From NCBI RefSeq assembly GCF_030272615.1, contig NC_081415.1, forward strand, positions 378,063,892 to 378,127,891: DNA of 64,000 nucleotides. Direction: 5' to 3'. The notes beneath the pieces were generated by a model. That model was not told the origin of the DNA. It saw only the letters and a program-made list of their open reading frames with translations, and ran no database searches. Position numbers and translations under genes: made by a program. This document shows, in pieces, positions 1-10,753 of the stretch (position 1 is the stretch's first letter; the number at the start of each line of letters is the position of its first letter). This DNA comes from Cryptomeria japonica. Taxonomy: Eukaryota > Streptophyta > Pinopsida > Cupressales > Cupressaceae.

Positions 1-805
1 ACTTGGTTAAAGGATTTACAATTTATAGACTTGGTTAGAGTCTTTTACCTTGTTAAATGTTTCTCTTACAACTTCAAAATATTACAATATAATCATTACA
101 AATATCCGCAACTTTACATCTGAAATGCTAAAGCAGATTCTATGTGCTCAGAATAAGATTACCTAGCTTGTAGCATACCTCTGTAACCCATATTGTAACT
201 CAGTAAACCCTTCTGTTTACTCTGTTCTTCAACTATTCACTGATAACCTTCTCGGTGACCTCTCTGTGTCTCTGTAACAATCTTCCTTCATGCATACACA
301 CTGCTATCTCATTGCATCTCATCTTTCTAACCCTAGAATCATGCTGTATATAAAGATTTCTTATAGCGGTGATCTAATTCATTGCTTTGATCTTACAAAA
401 AGATTCTTCGAATGAATAACTAAAAAAAATATCTCATAGGTTAGATTGGCCTTGTAATCATACACAATCTCATAGTGCAATTTCCAATGCAAAAATGGTT
501 AGATGTGCCTCGATCTTGTAACATGTTTTCATGTGCATGTCCAAGTTCAATGTATCTGATAAAACATTTCACTCGGTGAATGTCAACTCGGTGAGTTAAC
601 TTTACCACTCGATAGCCATGAAACTTTACTTGGTAAATAGCTCGGTGAATACTGTGTTCTGTGACTGCTTTCTTCAGTAACTGACTAGACTGTTCATACC
701 AACTTCTCTGTGTGTACCAACTGCATGATTCGGTAATACTAACCGACTAGAATATATAATATGACTTTGGATATAAAACTAATGGCAATTTGATAAGTAG
801 TAACA
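1..805 (-). repeat. 3' LTR of element 1 (cut by window edge)
   Basis: Direct repeat of 6894-7706, with the same order of landmarks: the lariat of ACTTGGTT-type motifs, the TATATAAAG box near 350, then ACCGAG/CTCGGT-rich sequence, ending at AGTAGTAACA. Roughly 390 bp of this LTR lie off the left edge. The copy at 6510-7706 carries about 20 extra bases near 7205, around a GATGATATCATC palindrome, that are absent here. Confidence 0.85.
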
Positions 806-818
806 ATCTCCCCTTTTG
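806..818 (-). other. Polypurine tract of element 1
   Basis: On the minus strand CAAAAGGGGAGAT lies directly against the TG that opens the 3' LTR. This is the expected primer position for plus-strand DNA synthesis and it fixes the element's orientation. Confidence 0.75.
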
Positions 819-1173
819 ACATTAGTTGAGATGTTTGACAAAAACTACTTTCAAAGTCATAAATCAAAAACTATATTCTTTCAAAATGACTATACTTGAC
901 AATATGTACAATAGTCAATAGTATATGCAGATATACTCCCCTTATCATTATTCTGTACATAACTATGAATTTTGCATGTTCGGTTCTGTTCTGTGCTTGT
1001 GCGCTCTGAATGCTCTGTATATTCTGCTTGGTATACTCCCCTTGTATACAATATTCAAAATTGTGTTATCAAAACTGTACTACTCTCCAAGTGTAGAATT
1101 ACTCCCCCTTTGCTGGGCTTTCCTCTATGTAGTAACATAATATTACTCCCCCTTTTTGACAAACATCAAAAAC
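819..1173 (-). other. Multi-polypurine 3' region of element 1
   Basis: Non-coding stretch between the end of ORF2 and the polypurine tract. On the minus strand it holds at least four more AAGGGGGAGTA-type motifs (near 936, 1036, 1101 and 1146). Repeated polypurine motifs upstream of the 3' LTR are known from Sireviruses. The short ORFs here show no recognisable domain and I do not call them. Confidence 0.6.
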
Positions 1174-4100
1174 TTAATTTCTATCTGGAGGCGGTAACTG
1201 ATCAAAAATAGACTTATACTTAGTCCGGGCGTCAGTGAGGGCAACTGAGAGTGAATCCTTTACACTTTCCATTAATGAATTTTGTGCTTGAATATTAGCT
1301 AGGAGTGATATTAAGCCATCAAGAGTGCTTCCCTCTTGTGTAGTTGATAAGTGTGTAGCTCGGTTGATCTGTTCCTGTACTAATGAGAGATGAGGAAGAA
1401 ATAATGTCTAAAGGGTCATTATATCCATCTTGATTTTATGCTCTTCATTCCTCAGTTCTAACTATTGAGCCATGAGCTGTTGTAGCTTTTTGTAAAAATT
1501 TTGAACTGAATTAGGCTCAGTGGTCAACTTGGATGAGAGATCGATGATCTCTTTCTCATTTGCATCAGTTTTATTTTTGACATCTTTAATGAATAAGGAA
1601 AATCTACACAATTTCTGGAATAAATAAAGAATGTGCTTGAGTTGAGGGGACAACTCAACAATGAATTTGACAAGTTTTACCTTGCCAACAACAATTGATT
1701 TTTGGACTTCCTCTATCATTTTTGCTGTGGGCTCTTTAGCCTTGAGCTTGCTTAGGTACTCGGATGCATCAACTCCAGATGTTTCAATCTGATTAAGGAG
1801 TTCATCCAACTGAATATGGATGGCTGCATCGGTTGACACTGTTGCTGATGGTAGCATTTCTGTGAGCAGTGTCCTAACCTTTTGAAGTACCTTGTTCTTT
1901 TTCTGTATGGCTAGTTGCTTCTCCTGTTCAGCCTTTGCTTTGCATAGTTCACCGTATTCAGTGAGTGCTTGCCCTTTTAATTTGAAAATGTCGACATTGG
2001 GCAACACAATCGGTTTAATAGGTCAAATTTAAGAGCATGCTTTCTCACCTTCTTCTCTTTTCCTTTGGTCTGTGGCATGAAGACAAGTACTTGTGAGGCT
2101 TGCTATCCCTCGGTAGATTGCTTGGTAGATGCAACACTTTGGTCTGTCCCTATAGTCATTGTAGGGTCCTTGGGTGTCTCGATGCTAGGGGTCTTAGCTG
2201 TGACATTTACAGTGCTTGATGGTGCTTGAGACGTCTGATCTTTGGTTGTATCTTCTACTGCTTCAGATTTGGTACCTTCGATGCCTTGCTCGGTGTCCTT
2301 GGGAGCTTCGGTTGAGACAGGTGGCTTCACCGGCGGGTAAGGTTGAACTTGTTCTAAGATAGATTCACTAGAGACAAGTTTTGCATAGGTAGTGCCTTCA
2401 ATCATTTCCTGCTCTGGTGCGGCTTCATCTATTACATCTTCATCAATTTGTATTGTGTCAACCGGGTCTGGACCTTGCTTGGTGACATCTGGATCTTGCT
2501 TGGTGACATCAACAATTTCAATTTGAGATTGTTCACCGACATCCCTGCTTTTGAAAATTTCCTGCCACTTTGCTTTTGTCTCTTTTTCCACATCAATGTA
2601 GAGCCCATTCATCAGTTTTAGGGCACTTTGTTTGACAAGAAACCTTGAATTGTAGGTTGTCAAATGCTCCTTTATTTCTGCTACAGACATATCAAGAAAT
2701 AGATGGACTAGACTTCTTTCTCTAATTTGTTTCTCTAAGTCCATTGCATACTTCCACCTATTATCAATATGTGCATAAAGTTCATCTGGAAGTGACTTTG
2801 CTAGTTCTACTGGAACTAATCAAAACTTTAGAAGCGTGCAGATGACAACTTCTTCAATTTGTCTCTTCTCATCATTGTTCCGGGTTTCATACTTCACAAA
2901 TCTAAATGAACTAAATCCACCATATTCTTTCAGATTTGCATAGAAGTTTTCTACACTATGTATATTTACCTTCTGGCTTTTTACAATCTGGAATTTGTTT
3001 GCATCTTCAGACTCTGTATCACTGGACTCTTTTTCCAAAATGAGTCTCCGAGTAGATTTCTTGTAGGTCTTGGTTACCTTGGGAGTAGTAACATTCTTTT
3101 GTCTCTTACTCAGTAATGCAGCTGATGCTCTGGTGTTAGGTCTTTTTGTTGGTGGAGTCGGTAGGGCCTTGGAAGTATCTTGTTTCTTTCTCTTCAAAAC
3201 TTTACCTTTAGGCAACTCGGTGCTAAGTGTTATGGTTGCCTCTTGGGCTTTTGTCTCCTCTTCAGTAATGGCAAGAACACCTTTGACAGGTGTAGAGGAG
3301 GATTCTTCTCCGAATTTCTCAGATAAAACCTTTATCATCTTTGTATCTTTTCTTGTAGCCTTAGGTACTACAATGCTCATTTTTGCTTTCTCCTTCACCT
3401 CTTCATAGGTTCCATACCTTAGTTCGGTTGCATGTCTTGGCAATGATAAATAGGCATCAATTTGTTGCTGTGTTATATCATAATCAATCTCATAACCCAT
3501 TGGTTGCAATGATTGAGTTCTCAGTTCAACAACATTTACATAACAATAATCAGTGTTGACCTCAAAACATATATTGTCTTTGTATTTTTCTACCAGCTAT
3601 GGTGGAATCCTGTACCTGTTGTGCATTTTCTCTTGAAATTTGCTGAAGTAGTCATCCATGATATCATTAAAATTATCTCCCAATTTCTTGATAAAGTCAT
3701 TAATTTGATGGGTGATCGGTCGGTGTAGCTCCCAAACTACTTTACCGACTGTTGGAAAAAACTTCTCAAAGTAGAAAAACATACATACAAGAAGTGAACC
3801 AAACTTCAATGTATTTGCCGAATTGTTCTTCTTCGGCTTCCTTATTGTGTTCAGGTTTTCAAACAAGTTTTTCAACAATACTTCACACAAGTCAATTTTC
3901 ATGCCTTTCTTAAAAATTTTGTATGCTAAGTCCACTGCTGCACAGGGTACATTGTTTTCCCTTGCTGATTGGAAGAAACAGTAACCAATTACTCTAATGG
4001 AAAATTTGAATTCAGGATCAGTGACATTGTTTAACTTCAGTCCTCGGTAATCAGATTCTACTCTAGTTAGACTGATTAGCTCCTTCTGTGATATCATCTT

Positions 4101-4541
4101 CTGTGCTCTTGCATGATCATAGATGGGATACCCGGTGATCAGGTGAATGACTTCCTTAGTGATCTTGAATGGTTGCTCTTGTAGCCACGTGAAATCATCA
4201 TGTACTCTGCTCAAGACAAACTTAACCCATTGGGGTTTGAACACACGGGGATAGGCTAGGGCTTCAATTAATCCCTTGATTTTGATATGCTCGAATTTTC
4301 TATCCATCTTGCCATCAGTGCATAGCTCATCATATGCATCTTTGATCTCAACATGACCGAGTTCCTCAACACGACATTTGGTGAAGAATCTCACATCTTC
4401 CACCAATAAGACTCGATCCGAGATGAGTTAAAATGTAGTTTTATCATCTGGTTCTAAGGCGACTTTAGGAGTCAAAGAATATTTCAGCGAGGGCTTCTCC
4501 ACATTTTTGACAACTATAGGATTTTTGATCTTGGGTGCCAT
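1174..4541 (-). pseudogene. ORF2 of element 1, large protein of unknown function (decayed)
   Basis: A reading frame of about 1,120 codons starts at an ATG at 4541 (MAPKIKNP) and ends with TAA at 1174. It is broken by single in-frame stops at 4428-4430, 3597-3599, 2820-2822 and 2103-2105, one frameshift near 2020, and further stops near 1462 and 1404. The residues on either side of each stop read on smoothly, so this was one gene. The N-terminal third is globular (WVKFVLSRVHDDFTWL, then a segment LKFGSLLVCMFFYFEKFF) and weakly resembles the plant transposon-protein family PF20167. The middle is Lys/Ser/Thr- and Glu/Pro-rich with basic runs such as KRKKQ. The C-terminal part is heptad-like and probably coiled coil. 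No enzyme motif is seen. It could be a captured host gene or an env-position protein; function is unknown. Confidence 0.65.
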
Positions 4542-5094
4542 AGAAGGTTTCAGGTAAAATAAAAATTGACATAGGAACCTTAGGGTTTGATAACTTAACA
4601 AACGACAGATACTTCACACTTAGCAGATAATAATGCTCAATACGTTCGGTAAACCAGCTTAGCAATTTGATGAGATTTGATGTAAATACCTTAAATTTCA
4701 CTTTGAAGGTGGTTTAATCGCCTTGATTCACTCTGCTTTGCTTCTTGAAAACTTGGTGAATGTAAATGATCGCAAAAATACCTTTAAGTACACAAAATAC
4801 CTTATCGGGCTCTGTGCGGGTTAGGTTAAAACATTAAATGCACTTGATTCACCTTTTAACTGATTTCCTCTTTTTTGTTTCTTTTTAACTGAGTAACCAA
4901 ATTTCCTCCATTTATCGACTAGACAGGCTTCCTGTATAGACTGACTTAACAGGTTTCTTGTAAAGTACTTTTGATAGAATTTCAAACTTACTAATGCATC
5001 TTGACTATGCAGATTTTGAATTTAGTACATAATAGAATAGGAACTGTTATGATTTAACTTTTAAAGAATGTAGTCCCTTCATACCTTTTCTTGA
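4542..5094 (-). other. Spacer between ORF1 and ORF2 of element 1
   Basis: About 550 bp without a convincing ORF on either strand; the short minus-strand frame around 4465-4701 overlaps the start of ORF2 in another frame and has no domain. The spacer could hold the leader or internal promoter for ORF2, but I see no clear signal. Confidence 0.4.
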
Positions 5095-6447
5095 CTAATT
5101 TGAAATAGGTGCACCTAACTCGGTAGGTAAGGTGCTTTCTTCATCAGACATAATTTCTTTCTTTTTCCAAATCATCTTAAATTTCTCTTTTATTTCCTCA
5201 ATGTCTTCTCTAGGTTGGTTTCTGCAATCTCCAGCTAAATGTACAACTTTGTGACAATGAAAACATGCCATACCAAGATTTCTCCATGATCTCCGGTTGT
5301 TCATTCCAAACCTTATAAAATAGTTGGCACTTATATGTCCATATCTTCCACAACATTCACACCATATCCTTGTATTGTAATCCCATGGTACTGCTGCATA
5401 TTTTTGGTAAGGATCTGTGTGAGATTGGTAACCTCTAGTGTTTGCTCCATGTGGATACTGCATGTAGTTCTTTTTCTTAGACCAGCACTTCTCGGTACTA
5501 TGTCCATATCTATTGCAGTTTCTACAAAATCCTTTGAATTTTGCCTTCTGATAGTTGTTAACAGACTTTGTCCTACATTGATTAGATGTATGACCATATT
5601 TATTGCAGTTATAACAATATCTATTGGACTTAGAGATATTCGGTTGCTTACCTTTTCTGATCTAGCATATGTTGGTAGTATGACTTTGATTTCCATAGTA
5701 GTAGCAAATAGGCTTCTTCCTTTTGATGTTATTCCTTTTTCCAGCTTGTTTTGATGATTCTCCTCTCTCGGTAGTATGAATTGCTTTCTTGGTAGAGTCT
5801 TTTCCCTTATAACCGAGTCCTCCATCTTTGTAGAGTATTCTTGTGTTCAGTTGCTCATCCAACATCTTTGATGCTTCATAACTTTTCTCCAATGATTCTT
5901 TGGATTTCTTTTCTGTTTCAAGTTCACCAGTCAACCTTGATACTTCAAGTTTCAATGATTGATTTTCATCATTCTTCATAATTGCTTCATGATGTGCATA
6001 ACCTAGTTGATCTGTCATATTTTGTTGAATACCAGCTAACCTTACGATTTCATCATCCTTTTCAGATACTAGAGCTTCAAGTTGTTGTTTCTCTCTTTGT
6101 AGATCTCTTGCTTTGTCCTCAGCTATCCTTAATGCATCTAGATTTTCAGTCATTTGTGTACTGAAATGTTCATGTTCTCTTTTCATTGCTTTTAGTTGAT
6201 CAGCCAATGCTTTGTTCTTTTCTTTCAACATTCCAATCATTTCTTCAGTCTCTTCAGATATACTATTCTCAGATGATGTCTTGATTTGTTCCACTAGCTC
6301 TTGAGAATCCTGCGAGTCATCAGATAATCTTCTCCTTACTTTCAGAGATTTTTGCATTTGCCTTTGCATGTCTGCAATCACTTGATTAGCATGATCTAGC
6401 TCTTCTTGTAGATATACAATCCTCCAAGATTGTTTGTAGGCTTCCAT
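5095..6447 (-). pseudogene. ORF1 of element 1: coiled-coil, multi-CCHC zinc-knuckle (Gag-like) protein
   Basis: A frame of about 450 codons. I chose the ATG at 6447 (MEAYKQSW) because codons further upstream run through the primer site and LTR. The first 230 residues or so are charged and heptad-patterned (coiled coil). A basic linker follows, then five Cx2Cx4Hx4C zinc-knuckle units: CYYYGNQSHTTNIC (second Cys lost), CYNCNKYGHTSNQC, CRNCNRYGHSTEKC, CECCGRYGH-x4-Y (last Cys lost) and CFHCHKVVHLAGDC. A TAG at 5662-5664 splits it. Zinc knuckles plus the first position after the primer site argue for a nucleic-acid-binding, Gag-like role. Five knuckles is more than the one or two usual for copia Gag, and the N-terminus is not the standard copia Gag. 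Confidence 0.7.
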
Positions 6448-6495
6448 TGCTAAGATCTTTCTCTTTAGGTAGTTAAATCCTTTTCCAAGATTCAA

Positions 6496-6507
6496 GATCT
6501 GATACCA
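6496..6507 (-). other. Primer binding site of element 1
   Basis: Minus strand TGGTATCAGATC, two bases after the LTR end. It matches the 3' end complement of plant initiator Met tRNA (TGGTATCAGAGC) except at the last two bases. Confidence 0.8.
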
Positions 6508-6509
6508 AT

Positions 6510-7706
6510 TGTTAGGCCCAATATGGAAAGCTAATGTACTGAGAGGGGAGGGGTGAATCAGTACTCCAAAACATTTCTCAAATAATAACTTTATTGTTAT
6601 GCATAAACCGAATAGTGCAGTAACATAAAATAAAGCTAAAACATATAGATACCAATCATACATGATTCAGTCCATAACACATATATTTTGGTTACGCAGA
6701 AACTCTTGGTTAGAGAGAAAAACTGTGGTGGGGATGGTACCCACAACTTCACTACTGCAATAATAAAGATTGCTTGGTTAGAGCTACATTTAGCTATTTG
6801 TGATAGCTTACCCTATTAGGAGTATCAAGATCAGTTAGATCTACCTTACTAAAGGATTTTTACAACACAATATAAGTGTAGCACTTGTTTAAAGGATTTA
6901 CAATTTATAGACTTGGTTAGAGTCTTTTACCCTGTTAAAGGTTTCTCTTACAACTTCAAAATATTACAATATAATCATTACAAATATCTGCAACTTTACA
7001 TCTGAAATGCTAAAGAAGATTCTATGTGCTCAGAATAAGATTACCTAGCTTGTAGCATACCTCTGTAACCCATATTGTAACTCGGTAAACCCTTCTGTTT
7101 ACTCTGTTCTTCGACTGTTCACTGATGACCTTCTTAGTGACCTCTTTGTGTCTCTATAACAGTCTTCCTTCATGCATACACACTGCTATCTCATTGCATC
7201 TCATATCAGATGATATCATCTCATCTTTCTAACCCTAGAATCATGCTGTATATAAAGATTTCTTACAGCGGTGATCTGAGTCATTGCTTCGATCTTACAA
7301 AAAGATTCTTCAAATGAATAACTAAACAAAATATCTCATAGGTTAGATTGGCCTTGTAATCATACATAATCTCATAGTGCAATTTCCAATGCAAAAACGG
7401 TTAGATGTGCCTCGATCTTGTAACATGTTTTCATGTGCATGTCCAGGTTCAATGTATCTGATAAAATGTTTCACTTGATGAATGTCAACTCAGTGAGTTA
7501 ATTTTACCACTTGGTAGCCATGAAACTTTACTCAGTGAACAACTCGGTGAATACTGTGTTCAGTGACTACTTTCTTCAGTAACCGACTAGACTGTTCATA
7601 CCGACTTCTCTGTGTGTACCGACTGCATGATTCGGTAATACTAACTGACTAGAATATATAATATGACTTTGGATATAAAAATAATGCAATTTGATAAGTA
7701 GTAACA
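6510..7706 (-). repeat. 5' LTR of element 1, 1197 bp
   Basis: Begins TGTTACTACT and ends GGGCCTAACA on the minus strand. A TATA-like box (TTTATATACAG on the minus strand) lies near 7250. A GAGAGGGGAGGGGTGAATCAG motif (plus-strand reading, split here by one A) lies near the LTR end at 6538-6560, and related motifs occur in copia C, D and E. The next five bases on the right are AGTAT; the partner duplication is off the window. Confidence 0.88.
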
Positions 7707-8501
7707 AGTATTTGGTTCAATTTCCATTTCCTCTGCAATAGGAAAGGCTTCTTCAGCAATAGGAGGTTCGTTCGCTACAAAAACCCTAGGAGATGAGGGT
7801 TCTCTGATATCTTCCTCTTGAGCTGCAATTTCTTCTGCAACAGGAACATTTTCCTCCCCAAATTGCAGGATATCTTTGAACTCTCCCCATGCCATCTATG
7901 AGACATATCTGAGAGAATGTTCTACCAACAATTTGATCAAGCCATGATGACTAATAAAATGATTACCACCCTTCTGTGTTTCATTTGCACTTATGGAAAT
8001 ACGATGATACAAGAAATTCAAAACATTCATCCTTCGGCTAGGCCGCAAATGACTCAGTAATTTAAAATGAACTGAATGCAAATTTGAGTACCTACCATCA
8101 TAGGTAATATATTTCTTCACATAAAATGCAACCTAGGGCCACTCTTCTAGAAGAGATGTCTGTTTGGTTCCCTTCTTATCCATACTTAGGGGTCTGTCTT
8201 TTGGGTGAGTAAACTCTTCCCTAGCGCTTCTTGCATCTTTCTCAAGAAATAGTTCTCCCTCCTGTGACAACCTAGTGACTTTGGCTATCCGTTGTTCTGT
8301 GGCAATGACCCTTAAACCTTTGACAAAGGCCTCTCCTTCATTATATGTGCGCATGAATTCATGAGCAATTTCTTCATTGAAATTCATCAAATTTAGAATA
8401 TAGTCAATCCACCCATACATACGGAAGTAATGTTCACACTGGACCACCTGTAGCAAAGGATCATGAACTACTGGTTCATCATGGATAGGGGCTCCTCCCA
8501 T
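7707..8501 (-). pseudogene. ORF3 of gypsy A, downstream of pol, truncated by element 1
   Basis: Starts at the ATG at 8501 (MGGAPIHDEP) and runs in one frame to the insertion of element 1 at 7706, about 265 codons. Two TAG codons interrupt it (8133-8135 and 7896-7898), with sensible sequence on both sides. The middle part (FYVKKYITYDGRYSNLHSVH, then ISANETQKGGNHFISHHGLI) has the look of the plant transposon-protein family PF20167: a conserved block, then a Gly-x-x-x-x-x-His-x-Gly-Leu-Ile block. The C-terminus is acidic and Glu/Ala/Pro-rich (PVAEEIAAQEED). It lies between pol and the 3' LTR, where Athila elements carry an env-like ORF, but I see no signal peptide or membrane segment. Function unknown. 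Confidence 0.6.
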
Positions 8502-9115
8502 TGCTAACTAGGCTTTCAAAACAATTACCATAACAAAATGAAAGGCTGAAATAACCTGCAGAATTAAAAATTCATGCTCCGAAATACTTTACTTCTTTTT
8601 CAGTACCTTTCATCGACTATGGCGGCATGATGAACTATTCACTTATGCCACATGATGTCTCATTCAAAAATGATATGAGGCAAATTAAAACACATTATTG
8701 ACAAGGACAGATAATTATGCAACTTGTAAATCAGACCATAAACCCCCCCAACTTAAGATAACACGTGTCGACACATGTGAAAAAGGACAGAGGGAAGGGT
8801 ACACGGATTATGCGAATTAAAACAGGTAATAATCATAATGAAATAGTAAATGCATAATTAAGAAAAATAAATAATACACATACCTGCAGTCGTACTAATT
8901 AATGCTGCATGAAATGATTAGTTATTCACAATATGATATGAGATGATGTGAAATGAATGATGCGATAGACATAGATATGAAACAGGATGAGATGGATGAG
9001 AAAATTATTATTGGAGAATGATATTTCCATAAAGCATGGAAATGGTTATTATGAAGGCATGCACGAAGAATTTAAGACTGAAGACCAAGAAGGCTCCTTG
9101 CAGAAGCTATAGGAA
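8502..9115 (-). other. Non-coding spacer between pol and ORF3 of gypsy A
   Basis: AT-rich, about 600 bp, many ATGA/ATGAGATG-like repeats around 8930-9010, no ORF of note. A plausible leader or splice-acceptor region for ORF3, but no splice signal can be asserted. Confidence 0.4.
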
Positions 9116-10600
9116 CTACGCCCATAATGTCCTCTCTAGATGCTTAGGAACTGTGGCAAGAGGGTTTTCTTCAGATGTTGTAGGAACTGTTGTTTGCACT
9201 TGGTTGGCAAATTGCTGCAGGAACTGTTCTTTGGTTGCAGGCTTATGATAAAGGTGTATTCGATGACCATTGACCATAAGTTTGAATATGACTGGGTCTA
9301 TTGTTGTCAACCGAACTGCTCCATTTATTAAAACTTAATCTATTTCATATGGGCCCAACTATCTTGTCTATAGCTTCCCCATAGTATCCTTATATCTGGA
9401 ATCATATAGCAATTCTCAATCTCCAGATTTAAATTTTCTCTCCTTTATATACTTATCATGCCATTTAGCTCGTTGAGTTGAATAAGCTCTATATGCTGGA
9501 CAACCATCTTTCTAAGCTCATCCAAAGCATTCAATTGCATCATGTGGTCTTTTTGTGCTTCTGAGAGAGTCATATTCAACTGCAGAGCTGTCCTAAGAAT
9601 TTTTTGCTCAAACTCAATGGGCATCATTGTTGTTTTTCCATACACCATTTCAAAAGGTGTAAAACTAATTATTGTCTTCCATGTTGTCCTGTATGCCCAA
9701 ATGGCTTCAGGATGTCGATTTGACCAATCTTTCTTATGAAGAGCTACTGTCTTGGTAAGAATAGATTCTAAATCCCTATTTGTAACTTCCACTTGACCAT
9801 TTTCTTGTGGATGGTATGAAGTAGACTTTCTGTGTCTGATATTATATTTATTAACCAATGTTGCAATTAATGTGGAAGTAAATTGTGGTCCTTGATCTGA
9901 AACAATCTCTCATGGTACTCCATATCTGGTAAATATCTCCTCATAGAGGAATTCAACTACCTTATTATCTCTTGCATGTGTCATGGCCCGTGCTTCCACC
10001 CATTTTGTACTATAATCAATGCATACTAGAATATAAGATTTCCCATTGGAAGAAGGATCAATTGGTCCAACAAAATCCAATCCCCATTTGTCAAATGGCA
10101 CAACCAATATCTAGGGATATAATGTCATTTCATCAGATCTAGTAGGCCTACCCATTCGCTGGCATCTATCACATTTTCTAGTATATTGTGTTGCATATTT
10201 ATACAAAGATGGCCAATAATATCCTTTGCTAAGGATTTTAAGTGTTGTTCTTTTATCAACAAAATGTCCTCCACATGGCTCATCATGACATGCATGAAGG
10301 ATATCATATGTTTCATCTTCTTTGACACACCTTCTCATGACTTGGTCAGGTCCAATATAAAATAAACAATCAACAGTACATGAGAAATTAAAGCTTTTCT
10401 GAACTAGAAGTCTTCTTTCTTTAGGATAAAAATGAGAAGGTATGTTATTAGCAGCTAAATAATTTGCAATATTAACATACCAGGGAGTGTGTGCTTTTAT
10501 TAGGAACAAATGTTCATCTGGGAAAGCATCATCTATGGCTGCAGGATCATCCTGCAATTGAAGCCTAGAAAGATAATCTGTAACTGCATAAGCTTTACCT
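9116..10600 (-). pseudogene. Gypsy A integrase and pol C-terminus
   Basis: The His/Cys zinc domain is visible as HACHDEPCGGHF...CDRCQRMG near 10300-10150. The core has its first Asp in WGLDFVGPIDPSSNGK, the second in VSDQGPQFTS near 9890, and the Glu in YHPQENGQVEVTNRDLE near 9800. All three DDE residues and the HHCC set are retained. TAG stops occur at 10111-10113 and 9910-9912, and more in 9310-9444, where the C-terminal GPYEID and NGAVRL blocks can still be read. The last segment (FKLMVNGHRIHLYHKP) ends at 9116, with a change of frame near 9400. Inactive remnant of the enzyme that joins the element's cDNA to host DNA. Confidence 0.82.
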
Positions 10601-10753
10601 GGTTTATCAACAACTATAATATCAAATTCCTGCATCAATAGTAACCATTGAGCCAATCTTCCTATAGTTTAAGATTTTTTCATGAGATATCTGATTGCTG
10701 TATGATCAATGTGCACATATATCTGATATCCTGTGATGTAATGGTTGAATTTG
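10600..10753 (-). pseudogene. Gypsy A RNase H, distal piece
   Basis: Reads HYITGYQIYVHIDHTAIRYL on the minus strand, the end of a gypsy RNase H domain, then leads into the linker to integrase. It is separated from its proximal piece at 12880 by the 2.1 kb insertion. The bases ATTTG at 10749-10753 are the left copy of that insertion's target duplication. Confidence 0.75.

Larger units (their letters stand above)
1..7706 (-). mobile_element. Element 1: Sirevirus-like non-autonomous LTR retrotransposon
   Basis: Two direct repeats (1-805 and 6510-7706) flank an interior read on the minus strand. The interior starts with a Met-tRNA-type primer binding site (6496-6507) and ends with a polypurine tract (806-818). 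The LTRs begin TGTTACTACT and end CCTAACA in minus orientation. The interior of about 5.7 kb encodes two ORFs, and I could recognise no protease, integrase, RT or RNase H in either. The repeated GGGGGAG motifs before the 3' LTR are a trait described for Sireviruses (Ty1/copia). It inserted into ORF3 of gypsy A at 7706/7707. The left end of the 3' LTR lies outside the window, so the target duplication cannot be checked. It presumably needs the enzymes of a related autonomous element. Confidence 0.8.

Noticed and set aside
3070-3408. Plus-strand 112-codon ORF with hydrophobic segments
   Set aside because: It is the antisense shadow of element 1 ORF2.
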